Shown: one piece after another, positions 1 through 9,136 of the stretch | How positions within the stretch are numbered: position 1 is the stretch's first letter | How the letters are laid out: each line of letters begins with the position of its first letter | From: Marinobacter adhaerens HP15 | Lineage (GTDB): Bacteria; Pseudomonadota; Gammaproteobacteria; Pseudomonadales; Oleiphilaceae | NCBI RefSeq assembly: GCF_000166295.1 | Contig: NC_017507.1 | Location: forward strand, 123,466 to 187,465 | Direction of reading: 5' to 3' | DNA: 64,000 bases | Notes under the pieces: generated by a model | What the model saw: only the letters and a program-made list of their open reading frames with translations | What the model was told of the DNA's origin: nothing | Databases searched by the model: none | Position numbers and translations under genes: made by a program

Positions 1-18
1 TGTTTAAGGCTTAAAAAG

Positions 19-44
19 GACAACCGACCGCCTGGTCGGTTGTC
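19..44. promoter_or_regulatory. Perfect 11-bp inverted repeat (operator or terminator)
   Basis: GACAACCGACC and GGTCGGTTGTC flank a 4-nt loop. The ACCGACC/GGTCGGT core resembles many TetR-family operators. Read on the minus strand the stem is followed by CTTTTT, so it could also be an intrinsic terminator for leftward transcription. It lies about 60 bp upstream of the response-regulator start. I cannot decide between the two roles. Confidence 0.5.
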
Positions 45-104
45 TCAATTCGCGTACAATCAATTTAGGGCTGCAGAAGCCACCATTTCGACAGTGAAAG
101 AAAC

Positions 105-773
105 GTGGACACAATACTACACAAAGAAAACATTCGCGTTTTACTAATCGATGATCATGCCCTTTTTGCAGACAGCTTGTCAGTAGCTCTGCGCAGCCAT
201 GACCCAGGGTTTTTGGTAACAGCCAGGCACGATCTAAGGGGTGCTTCCGACTTTTTGATGTCGCACCTCGTCGATTTGATCATCCTTGATCTCGAGCTTG
301 CGGACGAATCAGGGTTGGGTCTCTTAGGTCAGCTTAAAGTAATCTGCGGCAAGAACTTACCTTCAGTATTACTGTGTTCGGCCCATCATCGCCCCGCCAG
401 TATCGCCAAAGCGTTTATTCAGGGCATCGATGGTTTCGTATCCAAATCACAATCCGTTGAAGAGTTTTATCAAGCAGCCAGACAAGTTCTCACTGGTAAT
501 CGATACTGCTACCCTGCCATTGCTCGTCAAGTTTCAAAGCTTGAACGTTCTCTCTTAATGCCAGAAACAAAGTACCAATTTTCACCACGCTACGTTGAGA
601 TTTTGGTCTTGTTATCAGAAGGACGAACCAATCACGAAATCTCCGACGAACTGTCGATAAACCTCAATACCCTGAAATCATACCTAAAGGACATTTACAG
701 TATCCTCGGCGTCGGTTCTAGAATGGCCTGTGTAAGAAAAGCGGTTTCAGAAGGGATCATCGACTTTGTTTGA
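105..773 (+). CDS. NarL/LuxR-family response regulator
   Basis: A 222-residue two-domain response regulator. The N-terminal receiver shows the acidic pair D16-D17, a phospho-acceptor D62 in the ILDLE strand and the conserved K114 in FVSKS. The C-terminal part (about 160-222) is a LuxR-type helix-turn-helix with the typical EGRTNHEIS and NLNTLKSYL helices. It should bind DNA after phosphorylation by an unlinked histidine kinase, since no kinase is in the window. The start is GTG at 105; the ribosome site is weak. An inverted repeat lies upstream at 19-44. The regulated genes are unknown. Confidence 0.9.
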   Translation: MDTILHKENIRVLLIDDHALFADSLSVALRSHDPGFLVTARHDLRGASDFLMSHLVDLIILDLELADESGLGLLGQLKVICGKNLPSVLLCSAHHRPASIAKAFIQGIDGFVSKSQSVEEFYQAARQVLTGNRYCYPAIARQVSKLERSLLMPETKYQFSPRYVEILVLLSEGRTNHEISDELSINLNTLKSYLKDIYSILGVGSRMACVRKAVSEGIIDFV

Positions 774-812
774 TCACACAAAGAACCTATTAGAACGTGA
801 GCTCTAACTCGT

Positions 813-1223
813 TTATCCCCTCCATCCAGGCATACGACGATCCAAAAGCCCAACAATTGCTGTGATTTCGCTATCAGAGAATAAATGGCTTTTCCGGAAC
901 GCAAAAAGTAGTCTTTCAGTCGACGCCTCATCCAAACGTACAACATACGCCTGAAGATTTTGGCGCTGCATTTGAGATAGGTTCTGAGCGGACAACACGA
1001 CGACCATAATTGCCGCAGCCAGTAACAAGAGAGCAGCTCCAAACGCAAACGGTGCCTCGCGAATAAAATCCACTTCACTGTAGTTCAGAGCAATCAGTAC
1101 GGGCATTAAAACCAGACCCACCAAAAGTGCGAGCCATTGAATTCCCGTATCTCGAATTCGTTTTTGATCTTGAAAGTCTCGCAATCTCGGAAAATTACTC
1201 AGATCCGTTGGCGTTTCTGACAT
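813..1223 (-). CDS. Small two-helix membrane protein
   Basis: A 136-residue protein of no family I recognise. Two hydrophobic segments (about 29-47 and 58-78) predict an inner-membrane hairpin, followed by a soluble tail with a basic and acidic mix (VVRLDEASTERLLFAFRKS). It is convergent with the response regulator and lies just downstream of, and on the same strand as, the secreted hydrolase at 1248-2900, with 24 bp between them, so co-transcription is likely. The ATG start has only a weak GAGTGA ribosome site. A tail rich in charged residues beside the membrane suggests a regulatory or scaffolding role, but that is a guess. Confidence 0.7.
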   Translation of the reverse strand: MSETPTDLSNFPRLRDFQDQKRIRDTGIQWLALLVGLVLMPVLIALNYSEVDFIREAPFAFGAALLLLAAAIMVVVLSAQNLSQMQRQNLQAYVVRLDEASTERLLFAFRKSHLFSDSEITAIVGLLDRRMPGWRG

Positions 1224-1247
1224 TGTTCACTCGGTCTAATAACCCAA

Positions 1248-2900
1248 TTATTCAAGACAGCCTGCTCGGATATTCCCACATTCCTGTTGCACACCAGAAC
1301 GATCTGGATACGAACGCGCAGACTGATAATGGAAACTCATACGATCTGCTCCGCCAATTCGAGCATCATCAATGAGTCGGAAATCAGCATTCGCATAGCC
1401 CGCCTCTTCAGGCTCCTTTAGCCAACGATCAAACCAAGCCACAGTATAGTGAGTAATCGAAGGTCGTCCCCACCCGCCAACACAGGCCTTTGCTGCTACA
1501 TCCGGGCACCATGAGGATGCTGGAAACAACGGGAGTAAAGAAAAGTCGAAATGAGTAGTTCCTTGAAAGCCCAGCGCATAGACGGGAACACCAGCAGAGC
1601 GCCAAGCGTTAAAGGCCACCTTGCCACCCTCAGGGTCTGGGGGCGTCAAATAAGGGAGCGGCGCAAACCCGTAGTCAGCAAAAAAAGACATCGCGGGTAC
1701 TCGAGGTGCGAAGTTCGGCAGCGTACCCTGTGTGATTGCCAGAAGCAGCACGTCGTAAAGCGGGGCGGGTAATTGCAAATTTGAGGCCGTCGTCAGTCCA
1801 TCACCAGACGGCGTGATCAAACTGTCCCAAGCAACGACCGCATCAACTGGATTCTCTTCATCAATCAAACCAGGCCAAGGTTCAGCCCCCGAAGCTCCGT
1901 ACCCTTGGACAACAGATACACCGATAGCGCCCAATGAATGTCCTGCAATCCCTAATCGCGAGTGATCAAACCGAAACCATTCAGGATTAAATGCTAGGGC
2001 CGATGCAGCTCCGCTCTCCTCGCACGATTCTTGGTGTGGGTATGGTTTGTCAGGCGTTGAGCGAAAAAAATCGATCGCGTCTACCTGACCTTCCCAAAAC
2101 ACCCTGGGGTTTAAATTACCCCCCTGCTGCAAAAGCGGTGTGAAAAGATCTGACCGTCCCTGACCGCGAGGGTCATAGGTTAGTACAGCATACCCAGCCC
2201 TCACTAGTTCCTGAGCAGCCCATGTATACGCTGTTTGAGGAGCTTGAACGGACCCGTTCGTTATCACGATCGTTGGAACCTTGTTGTTCGCACTTGCCCC
2301 CTTTGGTATCCACATCTTACCTGACAAACGGGCGCACTGGCGGTCATAGAAAACCACATCCGTAACATCAGCCTCGGTCTCATAGAAAAGTCGCCCATCA
2401 GGACCTTCCGCCTCCCTATAACGGAAAGGGTCACCGGTGCAAGGCAATCCGTATGTCGCGCATAATGGAGTTACGGGAGAATTTAGAGTCAGTGATAGAG
2501 GGAACAGCGACTCGTTCAACGACAACGATAGCAGCCACGAGGGATCTGCAATTGATCTTTCGGCAAATTCACCAAGATTGATCAATGATTGGTCGACAAA
2601 TCGCCGCAAAAATGGGGTCAAAAGTTGCTCAACCGGCGCCTCTAAGGTTCTGGCAAAGTTTGTCGTTTCGCACTCCGTCCATACTTTGCTACCCGCAGGT
2701 GCATTATCACAGCGAATGTCGAGATCCACTGGTGTCGTAGGCAGCAGCCGATTGGACTGCGGACGCTCAGTTTCAGGCTCTTTCTCGCCAATGACCGGCT
2801 CAGTGGCATCGCTCTCATTGTTCGTGGTTTCACCACTGGATTCAGAGCCACCACAACCGGCGATCCCAAATAGCACCACCAAAACCAGCCAAATTTTCAT
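1248..2900 (-). CDS. Secreted alpha/beta hydrolase lipoprotein
   Basis: A 550-residue lipoprotein. The signal peptide ends in a lipobox with C16 (FGIAGCGG), followed by a low-complexity acidic linker. The alpha/beta hydrolase core has the oxyanion and strand motifs IVITNGSV and TYDPRGQGRS and the nucleophile elbow GHSLG with S322; the H in GTTHFDFSLLP is a plausible catalytic histidine. AGGAAAG lies well placed before the ATG. The family includes esterases, lipases and S9-like peptidases, so the substrate is open. It precedes the small membrane protein and sits beside a second hydrolase lipoprotein (3071-5149), which suggests a shared job on exogenous esters or polymers at the cell surface. 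Confidence 0.85.
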   Translation of the reverse strand: MKIWLVLVVLFGIAGCGGSESSGETTNNESDATEPVIGEKEPETERPQSNRLLPTTPVDLDIRCDNAPAGSKVWTECETTNFARTLEAPVEQLLTPFLRRFVDQSLINLGEFAERSIADPSWLLSLSLNESLFPLSLTLNSPVTPLCATYGLPCTGDPFRYREAEGPDGRLFYETEADVTDVVFYDRQCARLSGKMWIPKGASANNKVPTIVITNGSVQAPQTAYTWAAQELVRAGYAVLTYDPRGQGRSDLFTPLLQQGGNLNPRVFWEGQVDAIDFFRSTPDKPYPHQESCEESGAASALAFNPEWFRFDHSRLGIAGHSLGAIGVSVVQGYGASGAEPWPGLIDEENPVDAVVAWDSLITPSGDGLTTASNLQLPAPLYDVLLLAITQGTLPNFAPRVPAMSFFADYGFAPLPYLTPPDPEGGKVAFNAWRSAGVPVYALGFQGTTHFDFSLLPLFPASSWCPDVAAKACVGGWGRPSITHYTVAWFDRWLKEPEEAGYANADFRLIDDARIGGADRMSFHYQSARSYPDRSGVQQECGNIRAGCLE

Positions 2901-3070
2901 CTACACTTTCCTATCACGATTGACACGGGTGCTCTTCGGATAACACTTAACGATATTGATACGACAACCTAACTAGCCTCCCGCCAATGAGCGATACTCA
3001 TCAATGAACTTCGAAATAATGAGGCGATGCATCGCCCATACCCTGCGCAAAACATCGAACTGCCAGCCCG

Positions 3071-5149
3071 CTACTGCAACGGAAACTGATTAAATCGGTC
3101 GACTTGCTCTGAAAAAGGAGGCTCGGCTCCTGTCCTATAACTCGCCGCTTCAGCCGCAAATATGGGCAGTCTTATTTCACCTCGAACCGTGTATGCGTTT
3201 GTATTGACAGCACTAAGCAATGACTGGAGCGGATCCAATACATCACCTAAGAGAGTTTCCTCAAGGCCCTGCCCTGGAACAATCGTGTCAAGCAAAAGTT
3301 CTGAGACCTGACCAAGCGTGGCGGTCGTCAAAAAGTTCATTTGTTCCTGTGCTTTGAAGGCCATAATCCCTACTTTGTCCCCCGCTTTCAGAACCTCACC
3401 GACTCCAACCAACTCAGAGAACGATCTGAACTGAGGCGCGAAAGTAGTGAGCATGTCATCGATTAACAAAGTTTGACCACCACGTTGTAAACACAATCCA
3501 AGATAAGCAGCCCCGCCGCCTCCTACAATTCCGCCCTGTACTGAAAAATCCCTGAGTCTTGGAATACCAGCCAATACCTGGGTTGTGTCAGACGGCACCT
3601 CATAAACTACCTCACATTTTTGGGGCCCCCGTAAATTCCCGATCCGAATATCGAACGGTCTCCAAGCTCTATCGACGTTCATTTGTAAATCCGTGCGGCT
3701 CGACTCTCCCGGTATCGCATCCAAAATGACACCTCGATCATCGTCAAGCGACAAGCACAGGCGAGGGATCTCCTCAAGTACATCTTCATCTGCACCCCGT
3801 AGTTTGACGTCAAGCCACCGGCGAATGGAGTCAAACATATCCACGTTGCCACAGGATGTTGCTCCATCTATCTGGCTGGCCAGAGGATTCATGTGCCCCG
3901 ACTGATTCGTCATCAGACGAACATCGCCCCCAGCCACACGGAGATATCTGTAATTGTCAAACGCAGCCTGAGCATTAAATAGAACGTCACGAGTTCCCTG
4001 AACTAAAAAGGCATCCACGGGACGCAGTTCAAACGGCTTTTCGCCAGCCAGATACGGCTGCTCGGCAAGTTGCAGATCCGCGAAAAAGCTCAACCCGTTC
4101 TGTCTGACAAATTCTAATAAGTTACCTGAGGGGTTGAGAATATCTGCTTGTCGGATAAAGGGTGCAGTCAGGGCACCGCAAGCGTTCGCTAAAAAAGGAT
4201 GCCGAGGCCGCCCCGTTGAAAGTAAGCACAACAGATTTCCCCATCCGCCTTTCACACCTCCGTTCGGTAGAATTGCCTGCTCAAGCGAATGCCAGGTTCC
4301 AACAGGTACAATCGTGTCGACGCGTTCGTCAATCGCCGCAAGAGCAAGCTGGAAGCCACCTCCATAGGAACCACCCATGAGACCCAGTGTAAAATCGCCA
4401 GTTTCATCAATTGCGACGGGGAGATGACCTTGACTTGCCTGGCGTGCAATCCAGTCGATAACTGCTTGGGCATCCCGTGTCTCGTGATAGGAATTCATCA
4501 CCATCACATCGCCCTCACTTTCACCCCATCCTCTCTGACTAAACGAGACGATAATGTAGCCTTTTCGGTAGAGATCACTGAGCAATGAGTCTAGCTGGCC
4601 GAACATTGCTAGTAGGCCGTCTCCCTCCGCAATCGGACAATCATAGGCCTGTGGATTCTCACAGTCTGGGAGCGCATCCAATTCAGACTTCTTACTGCCA
4701 CCCCAACCATGGCTGTGAAGGATAACGGGTAAGGTTTCACCATCGCGATGAGGTGGAATAAAAACCTGTGCATCTATCCAAGTGTCGCCTGATTCTTCGT
4801 AATATGCGTTGGTGCCTACAGAAGTACAAGCAGGTCCGTCGTCAACGTTGAACGCGGGCCGAGCACAGGTTGGAGGCGCATCAGAAATAATTGGATCCAA
4901 ACCTGCTATGCCATCCCGGTCACTGTCCCGCTGATCCGTTTCAAAGCTCCGTCCAGCACGCATTTCGCCTAAGGCCGGCATCTCTGCGCCCTCTTCCATT
5001 GCTGCATCAGGATCCTGCTGGCCATTTCCGTTGTTGTCAGTAGGAGAATTATGGTTAAGGCCGTCGTCAAGTGTCTGCATTGGCCCGCTATCGCCACCAC
5101 AGCCTGCAAGACCCAACAGAACTACCGCAAAAATATAATAACGGAGCAT
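3071..5149 (-). CDS. S15/CocE-like acyl hydrolase lipoprotein
   Basis: A 692-residue lipoprotein with lipobox C17 (LLGLAGCGG) and an Asp/Asn-rich linker containing DSDRDG. The catalytic domain resembles the X-Pro dipeptidyl-peptidase/CocE/NonD group: SHGWGGSK near 146, FSQRGWGES near 203, and the elbow GGSYGGG with nucleophile S261. The D in VQGTRDVLF and H in NQSGHMNPL are likely triad partners. A beta-rich C-terminal third (about 480-692) fits the jelly-roll domain of that group. An AGGATC ribosome site precedes the ATG. It probably acts outside the cytoplasm on acyl esters or peptides; the substrate cannot be read from sequence. Confidence 0.85.
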   Translation of the reverse strand: MLRYYIFAVVLLGLAGCGGDSGPMQTLDDGLNHNSPTDNNGNGQQDPDAAMEEGAEMPALGEMRAGRSFETDQRDSDRDGIAGLDPIISDAPPTCARPAFNVDDGPACTSVGTNAYYEESGDTWIDAQVFIPPHRDGETLPVILHSHGWGGSKKSELDALPDCENPQAYDCPIAEGDGLLAMFGQLDSLLSDLYRKGYIIVSFSQRGWGESEGDVMVMNSYHETRDAQAVIDWIARQASQGHLPVAIDETGDFTLGLMGGSYGGGFQLALAAIDERVDTIVPVGTWHSLEQAILPNGGVKGGWGNLLCLLSTGRPRHPFLANACGALTAPFIRQADILNPSGNLLEFVRQNGLSFFADLQLAEQPYLAGEKPFELRPVDAFLVQGTRDVLFNAQAAFDNYRYLRVAGGDVRLMTNQSGHMNPLASQIDGATSCGNVDMFDSIRRWLDVKLRGADEDVLEEIPRLCLSLDDDRGVILDAIPGESSRTDLQMNVDRAWRPFDIRIGNLRGPQKCEVVYEVPSDTTQVLAGIPRLRDFSVQGGIVGGGGAAYLGLCLQRGGQTLLIDDMLTTFAPQFRSFSELVGVGEVLKAGDKVGIMAFKAQEQMNFLTTATLGQVSELLLDTIVPGQGLEETLLGDVLDPLQSLLSAVNTNAYTVRGEIRLPIFAAEAASYRTGAEPPFSEQVDRFNQFPLQ

Positions 5150-5315
5150 CAGGTTGATCCTTTTTATTATCGTGTATTTGCATCTATCTTGTACTTTGCA
5201 GATAGTGGATCAAAAAACGCTCAACCTATCATTGACCTGCTTCCAGGGTTCACCGTCAGTTTCGCCAATTGCCGGCGCACTCATTATTCTCGAGATTCAG
5301 TTAACCAGCAGGATG

Positions 5316-5340
5316 AACCCCCTCCGTCGAGGAAGGGGTT
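5316..5340. repeat. GC-rich hairpin between two leftward genes
   Basis: An AACCCC-CTCC / GGAAGGGGTT hairpin with a GTCGA loop lies between the 3' end of the monooxygenase gene (5438) and the start of the 5149 gene. No T-run follows on either strand. The stem (CCCCTTC/GGAGGGG on the minus strand) resembles the dispersed hairpins at 19306, 22561, 28001 and 58561, and may be a diverged fifth copy or a terminator. Confidence 0.4.
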
Positions 5341-5437
5341 GTGAGGGGTCAGAAAATGCTTAAGTTTTCAACAATGCGGACTGGAAGCAGAGCAGCCGCA
5401 AGTTCCAAGGGAAAGAACTATTCCATTTAAGGAGGTG

Positions 5438-6961
5438 TTAAGCTGCATCTTGCTTCGAATTCACCTTTCGAATGACCTCGTAGTCGGCGAGGTTAAAACT
5501 CCGCAGACGTCGTTGCAACACCCGGAGTGACCAAGGCCAAGCCGCAAAATTCCGACCGTTTTGGTCGAGGTAGTAACTTTGACAACCACCACTATTAAAG
5601 ACAGTGGATTTAAGGTTCTCCTGAACTCGCTCATTGTGTTTCTGCAAGACAGAGGGCTTAATGACGACCCGCCTAAGCCCTTCTCTTTTAATTTTTTTCA
5701 GGCCATCAATAATGTAATCAAGTTGAGCTTCGGCGAGCCGAATGAACGAATCATAAACCAAGACGTTAGGCCCTAAAACCAGAAATGCGTTTGGTACGTC
5801 CTTCAACGCTGTCCCCAAATACGCTTCTGGTGAACTATCCTTCCACAGATCAGATAACCGTTGCCCCTTAGTGTTAAAGACCTTTCGGCCTATCGGCGGA
5901 TGAGATACCTCAAAACCTGTGCCCCAAATGATCGCATCAACTTCATGGCGTTCACCATTGGCGCCAATAACACTGTTACCCTCTACGCCAACGAGTCCAT
6001 GCGGAATCAGATTCACGTTGTCGGCTTGCAAAGCCGGATAATAGTTATTGGAAAATAGGATGCGTTTACAACCAAGGGTAAAGTTTGGCGTAACCGCTTT
6101 TCGCAGCTCCTTGTCTTTAATTTGAACGCGAAGTAGTTGCTTCGCAGCGTTGCTAACTGGCTTCAAGGCCGCGGGGTTGCGCAAACCAAAATTAATCACA
6201 TTCAAGGTCTGAGCCACACTTTTACGCCAGGTCCGCTGAATGGCTGGAAATCTACCGATAACTTTTTTACTGGCATCTCCTAAATCCAGATCAGGTTTAG
6301 GCAAAACCCAGGGCGCCGTGCGCTGGAACACGTGCAGTTTTTTTACCTTCGGCTGGATTTGAGGGACAAACTGAATCGCCGATGCACCAGTACCAATAAC
6401 CGCAACCCGTTTGTTGGTTAAATCGTACTCGTGATTCCAATTGGCCGAGTGGAACATTTCTCCCTCAAACGTCTCAAGGCCCGGTAGGGCTGGAATCTGA
6501 GGTTCAGTAATAGGACCGGTAGCGAACACGACTGTTCGCGCGTAAGTTATTTCGCGTCGTTCACCAACCAGCGTATCGATAACCCATAACCCTTCCTCCT
6601 CATTCCATTGTGCGTTTTCTAATTCAGTACCAAAGTCGATCAGCTCACTAATACCGTAGTCTTTACCCACTTCTTCCAGGTAACTCAAAATTTCCGGCTG
6701 GCGAGCGAACAAATGGCTCCATTTACTACTCGGCGCAAATGAAAAAGAATAGAGAGACGAAGGCACATCACAACCACAACCCGGGTAAGTGTTGTCTCGC
6801 CAGGTACCTCCAACACGCTCCGCCTTTTCTATAATTTTAAAATCTGTGTACCCGTTTTTTTTCATCTTGATTGCAGCACACAAGCCGGAAATACCCGCGC
6901 CCACAATTAGAGAATCATATACATGCTCTTTAGACTTTACCCTCGGATTGGTTGTCGACAT
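5438..6961 (-). CDS. Flavin monooxygenase, Baeyer-Villiger type
   Basis: A 507-residue class B flavoprotein monooxygenase. An FAD Rossmann motif GAGISG lies at 21-26 and is followed by the family block GGTWRDNTYPGCGCDVPS. An NADPH Rossmann motif GTGASA lies at 190-195, and between them is the Baeyer-Villiger fingerprint FEGEMFHSANWN (F165, G167, H171, W175), with N where P or D is usual. The C-terminus (WPWSLRVLQRRLRSF) is typical of the group. It should insert oxygen into ketones or oxidise long-chain substrates. I chose ATG 6961, preceded by GAGGGG and 13 bp after the SDR gene, rather than an in-frame ATG at 7018. It is the last gene of the 8769-5438 operon. Confidence 0.88.
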   Translation of the reverse strand: MSTTNPRVKSKEHVYDSLIVGAGISGLCAAIKMKKNGYTDFKIIEKAERVGGTWRDNTYPGCGCDVPSSLYSFSFAPSSKWSHLFARQPEILSYLEEVGKDYGISELIDFGTELENAQWNEEEGLWVIDTLVGERREITYARTVVFATGPITEPQIPALPGLETFEGEMFHSANWNHEYDLTNKRVAVIGTGASAIQFVPQIQPKVKKLHVFQRTAPWVLPKPDLDLGDASKKVIGRFPAIQRTWRKSVAQTLNVINFGLRNPAALKPVSNAAKQLLRVQIKDKELRKAVTPNFTLGCKRILFSNNYYPALQADNVNLIPHGLVGVEGNSVIGANGERHEVDAIIWGTGFEVSHPPIGRKVFNTKGQRLSDLWKDSSPEAYLGTALKDVPNAFLVLGPNVLVYDSFIRLAEAQLDYIIDGLKKIKREGLRRVVIKPSVLQKHNERVQENLKSTVFNSGGCQSYYLDQNGRNFAAWPWSLRVLQRRLRSFNLADYEVIRKVNSKQDAA

Positions 6962-6974
6962 AACGTGCAACCCC

Positions 6975-7814
6975 TCAATGCTTGACGAAACGATATGAAA
7001 AGCCGAGTAAATCGGCATACAAATTCGGCGACACGCGTTTCATGACCCAAAACAATTTGGCGTCAACCTGGGGCGTCGTGTAGAGCTCACCTTTATCAAG
7101 GCGATTGAGTGTTAGCTTTGCCACTGACTCACTCGAAGTCATGGCATAGTTCATCAGAGCGTGATCAGCGAGCTTTGCGTACCGGTCAGGAATACGTCCA
7201 TCTTTTATAATATTCGTCGGCACTAACGTTGGGCATAGAACGTTTACCCTGATATTGTCGCGCTTGAGCTCCGCATACAAGGTTTCTGAAAGTGCTCGAA
7301 CCCCAGCTTTAGTTACGTTATACGCACTCATTTCAGGTGCGGCGGTGTAAGAGGCAGCTGAAGCGACATTAATGATCGCACCACCACCTTGCTTCTTAAA
7401 GCGCGGCGTAAAATAGTGGCAACCATGAACCACTCCCCACAGGTTTACATCCATTGCCCACTTCCAATCCTGCAGGCTCAACTCATCGAATTTTCCTCCA
7501 ATACCAACGCCGGCGTTATTCACTAATAAGGTTACGGGATTACCCAACAGTTTTTCAGATCGCTCCGCCAGCCTTTTGACCTGGGCAGCCTTACCCACAT
7601 CACAGGAAATCGCATAAGCAACACCACCGGCTCGTTCAACCAATTCCACAGTTTTTTCCGCGTTTTCTTTGTTGAGATCAGCACAAACAACGGCCGTGTT
7701 GCGCTTTGCCAATTCCAATGCAAAGCTTCGACCGATACCACTGCCAGCACCAGTGACCACCGCGTAACCATTATGACTCGATTTACGAGAACGGAATTTA
7801 AGAATATTCATCAT
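6975..7814 (-). CDS. Short-chain dehydrogenase/reductase
   Basis: A classical SDR of about 279 residues. It has the cofactor motif TGAGSGIG, the CD and NNAG motifs (CADLNKE, CDVG, NNAG), and the catalytic Ser-Tyr-Lys set in VASAASY and YNVTK. It should oxidise an alcohol or reduce a ketone with NAD(P)H, which suits a neighbour that consumes or makes ketones (the monooxygenase). The ATG at 7814 gives a 19-bp gap from the upstream gene; a longer in-frame start at 7862 would overlap that gene by 29 bp and seems less likely. Middle gene of the leftward operon. Confidence 0.88.
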   Translation of the reverse strand: MMNILKFRSRKSSHNGYAVVTGAGSGIGRSFALELAKRNTAVVCADLNKENAEKTVELVERAGGVAYAISCDVGKAAQVKRLAERSEKLLGNPVTLLVNNAGVGIGGKFDELSLQDWKWAMDVNLWGVVHGCHYFTPRFKKQGGGAIINVASAASYTAAPEMSAYNVTKAGVRALSETLYAELKRDNIRVNVLCPTLVPTNIIKDGRIPDRYAKLADHALMNYAMTSSESVAKLTLNRLDKGELYTTPQVDAKLFWVMKRVSPNLYADLLGFSYRFVKH

Positions 7815-7833
7815 GTTTACCACGTAGATTTTG

Positions 7834-8769
7834 TTAACCGCGAAGGCCTGGAGAGAACTCACGAGTCATGAACGGAGTCAGTAATCCAGTGTCAGGGTGC
7901 AAGAGTTTCGCTTTGTAATATTCAAGGTAGGCGCTGGTGTCATGATCCTGTGGGTGAAAATCCCGACGGGTATAATCGATAATATGACCGAGAGTACTAC
8001 CCCAAACACCCTTCTTTGGACCTGCAATCAGAGCAAGGCTTCGTCTAACGTCTTTCCAATAGCGGGGGCTAATGAGATTTGTAGGTTTTCGAATCAACGG
8101 GATCAAAGAACCACCTAGGGGTACGAGGACTAGGATGGTAAAAGCTGCCAATGCGAAGCCCCGCATCCTGAGGGCATAATCTCCAGATAACTCTTGGAAC
8201 ACATCAAAGGCGATGTCCTTGTGCTCGGACTCTTCCAACATGTGCCACATCCAAAGAGCACGCTGCTTCTCATCGTCAGTTGTGTAGAAAACAGCCTCGT
8301 TTTTCATCATGTACTCAGACAGTACCGCCGTAAAATGCTCAATCCCCGCCATCAGAGATAGCTGCATACGATTCGAGAGGCGTTTGAAACCATACTCAAA
8401 TACCTTGTCGGCCAGGAATCGGTAAAATGTCACCGGGAATCGATGCTCAGCTAAAACATCATTGAACTCGTTGTGCATTTTCGAATGGATCGCTTCCTGG
8501 CCAATCAGAACGGTGACCAAACGCTTTAATTCGGGGTCTTTGACGAACTGTCGATGATAACGCGCCGTATCAATCACCAGGTCTTCGCCGTACGTCAGAA
8601 ATATGGACAGTGCCTCAAAATACGCAGAGGCGAGTTCGGTGCCCTCGTAAAATCTGTCGTCCAGATTCGCCGAGTCAAAGTTAAACTCCATGTGACGGAC
8701 TGGCACATTGGGCTTTTCTCTGGCATCGAACTGGAGCTGTTCAGTTGCTTCCGCTAAGGCCGTATTCAT
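7834..8769 (-). CDS. PF10118-type predicted metal-dependent hydrolase
   Basis: A 311-residue protein of the all-helical, ferritin-like 'predicted metal-dependent hydrolase' family. The putative metal ligands are in QEAIHSKMH (about 110-118) and MLEESEHKDIAFDVF (about 187-201), with more acidic and His residues in GIEHFTAVLSEY. A hydrophobic stretch near 215-235 may contact the membrane. The biochemical role is not settled, but genes of this family commonly sit beside class B monooxygenases and SDRs in alkane- and steroid-degrading bacteria, as here. It leads the three-gene operon. Confidence 0.8.
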   Translation of the reverse strand: MNTALAEATEQLQFDAREKPNVPVRHMEFNFDSANLDDRFYEGTELASAYFEALSIFLTYGEDLVIDTARYHRQFVKDPELKRLVTVLIGQEAIHSKMHNEFNDVLAEHRFPVTFYRFLADKVFEYGFKRLSNRMQLSLMAGIEHFTAVLSEYMMKNEAVFYTTDDEKQRALWMWHMLEESEHKDIAFDVFQELSGDYALRMRGFALAAFTILVLVPLGGSLIPLIRKPTNLISPRYWKDVRRSLALIAGPKKGVWGSTLGHIIDYTRRDFHPQDHDTSAYLEYYKAKLLHPDTGLLTPFMTREFSPGLRG

Positions 8770-9136
8770 AGACTCATTTCCTTTTCTGTTTGCAGCGACA
8801 AGGCTGGACAGCCAGCCCAGATGATCCGGCGCGCCTTATTTATGAAGGCGGCATCGGACAGAATACCGTTCAACAGACCTCTTGACTCTCACGAACAGCG
8901 GCAAGGCCCAGATAGGAAAGCCTTAGACCCGTAAAGGCAAAATAATTTCCTCAGAAATCGACCTCGCATAATTCACCGTGCCAACTAAGTATTTCAGCGG
9001 TGTTAGCCAATATGGCATAGATTACTGTATGCGATTATTCTTTATCTAGAAATCAAATTGACGGTTCAAATTTGGTGTCGATGATCTCAGGACAGATTCT
9101 GAACAGAAAACACAATTTTGACGAACGAGACAGTGC
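8770..9136. promoter_or_regulatory. Divergent intergenic region upstream of the monooxygenase operon
   Basis: This 367-bp non-coding interval separates the leftward PF10118-SDR-monooxygenase operon from the rightward gene at 9137 and must hold promoters for both. It becomes AT-rich towards 8990-9120. I see no convincing long palindrome or consensus sigma-70 pair. Confidence 0.35.

Noticed and set aside
695..1078. Leftward ORF overlapping the response regulator end
   Set aside because: Shadow frame overlapping two better genes, Arg/Leu/Trp-rich without a ribosome site.
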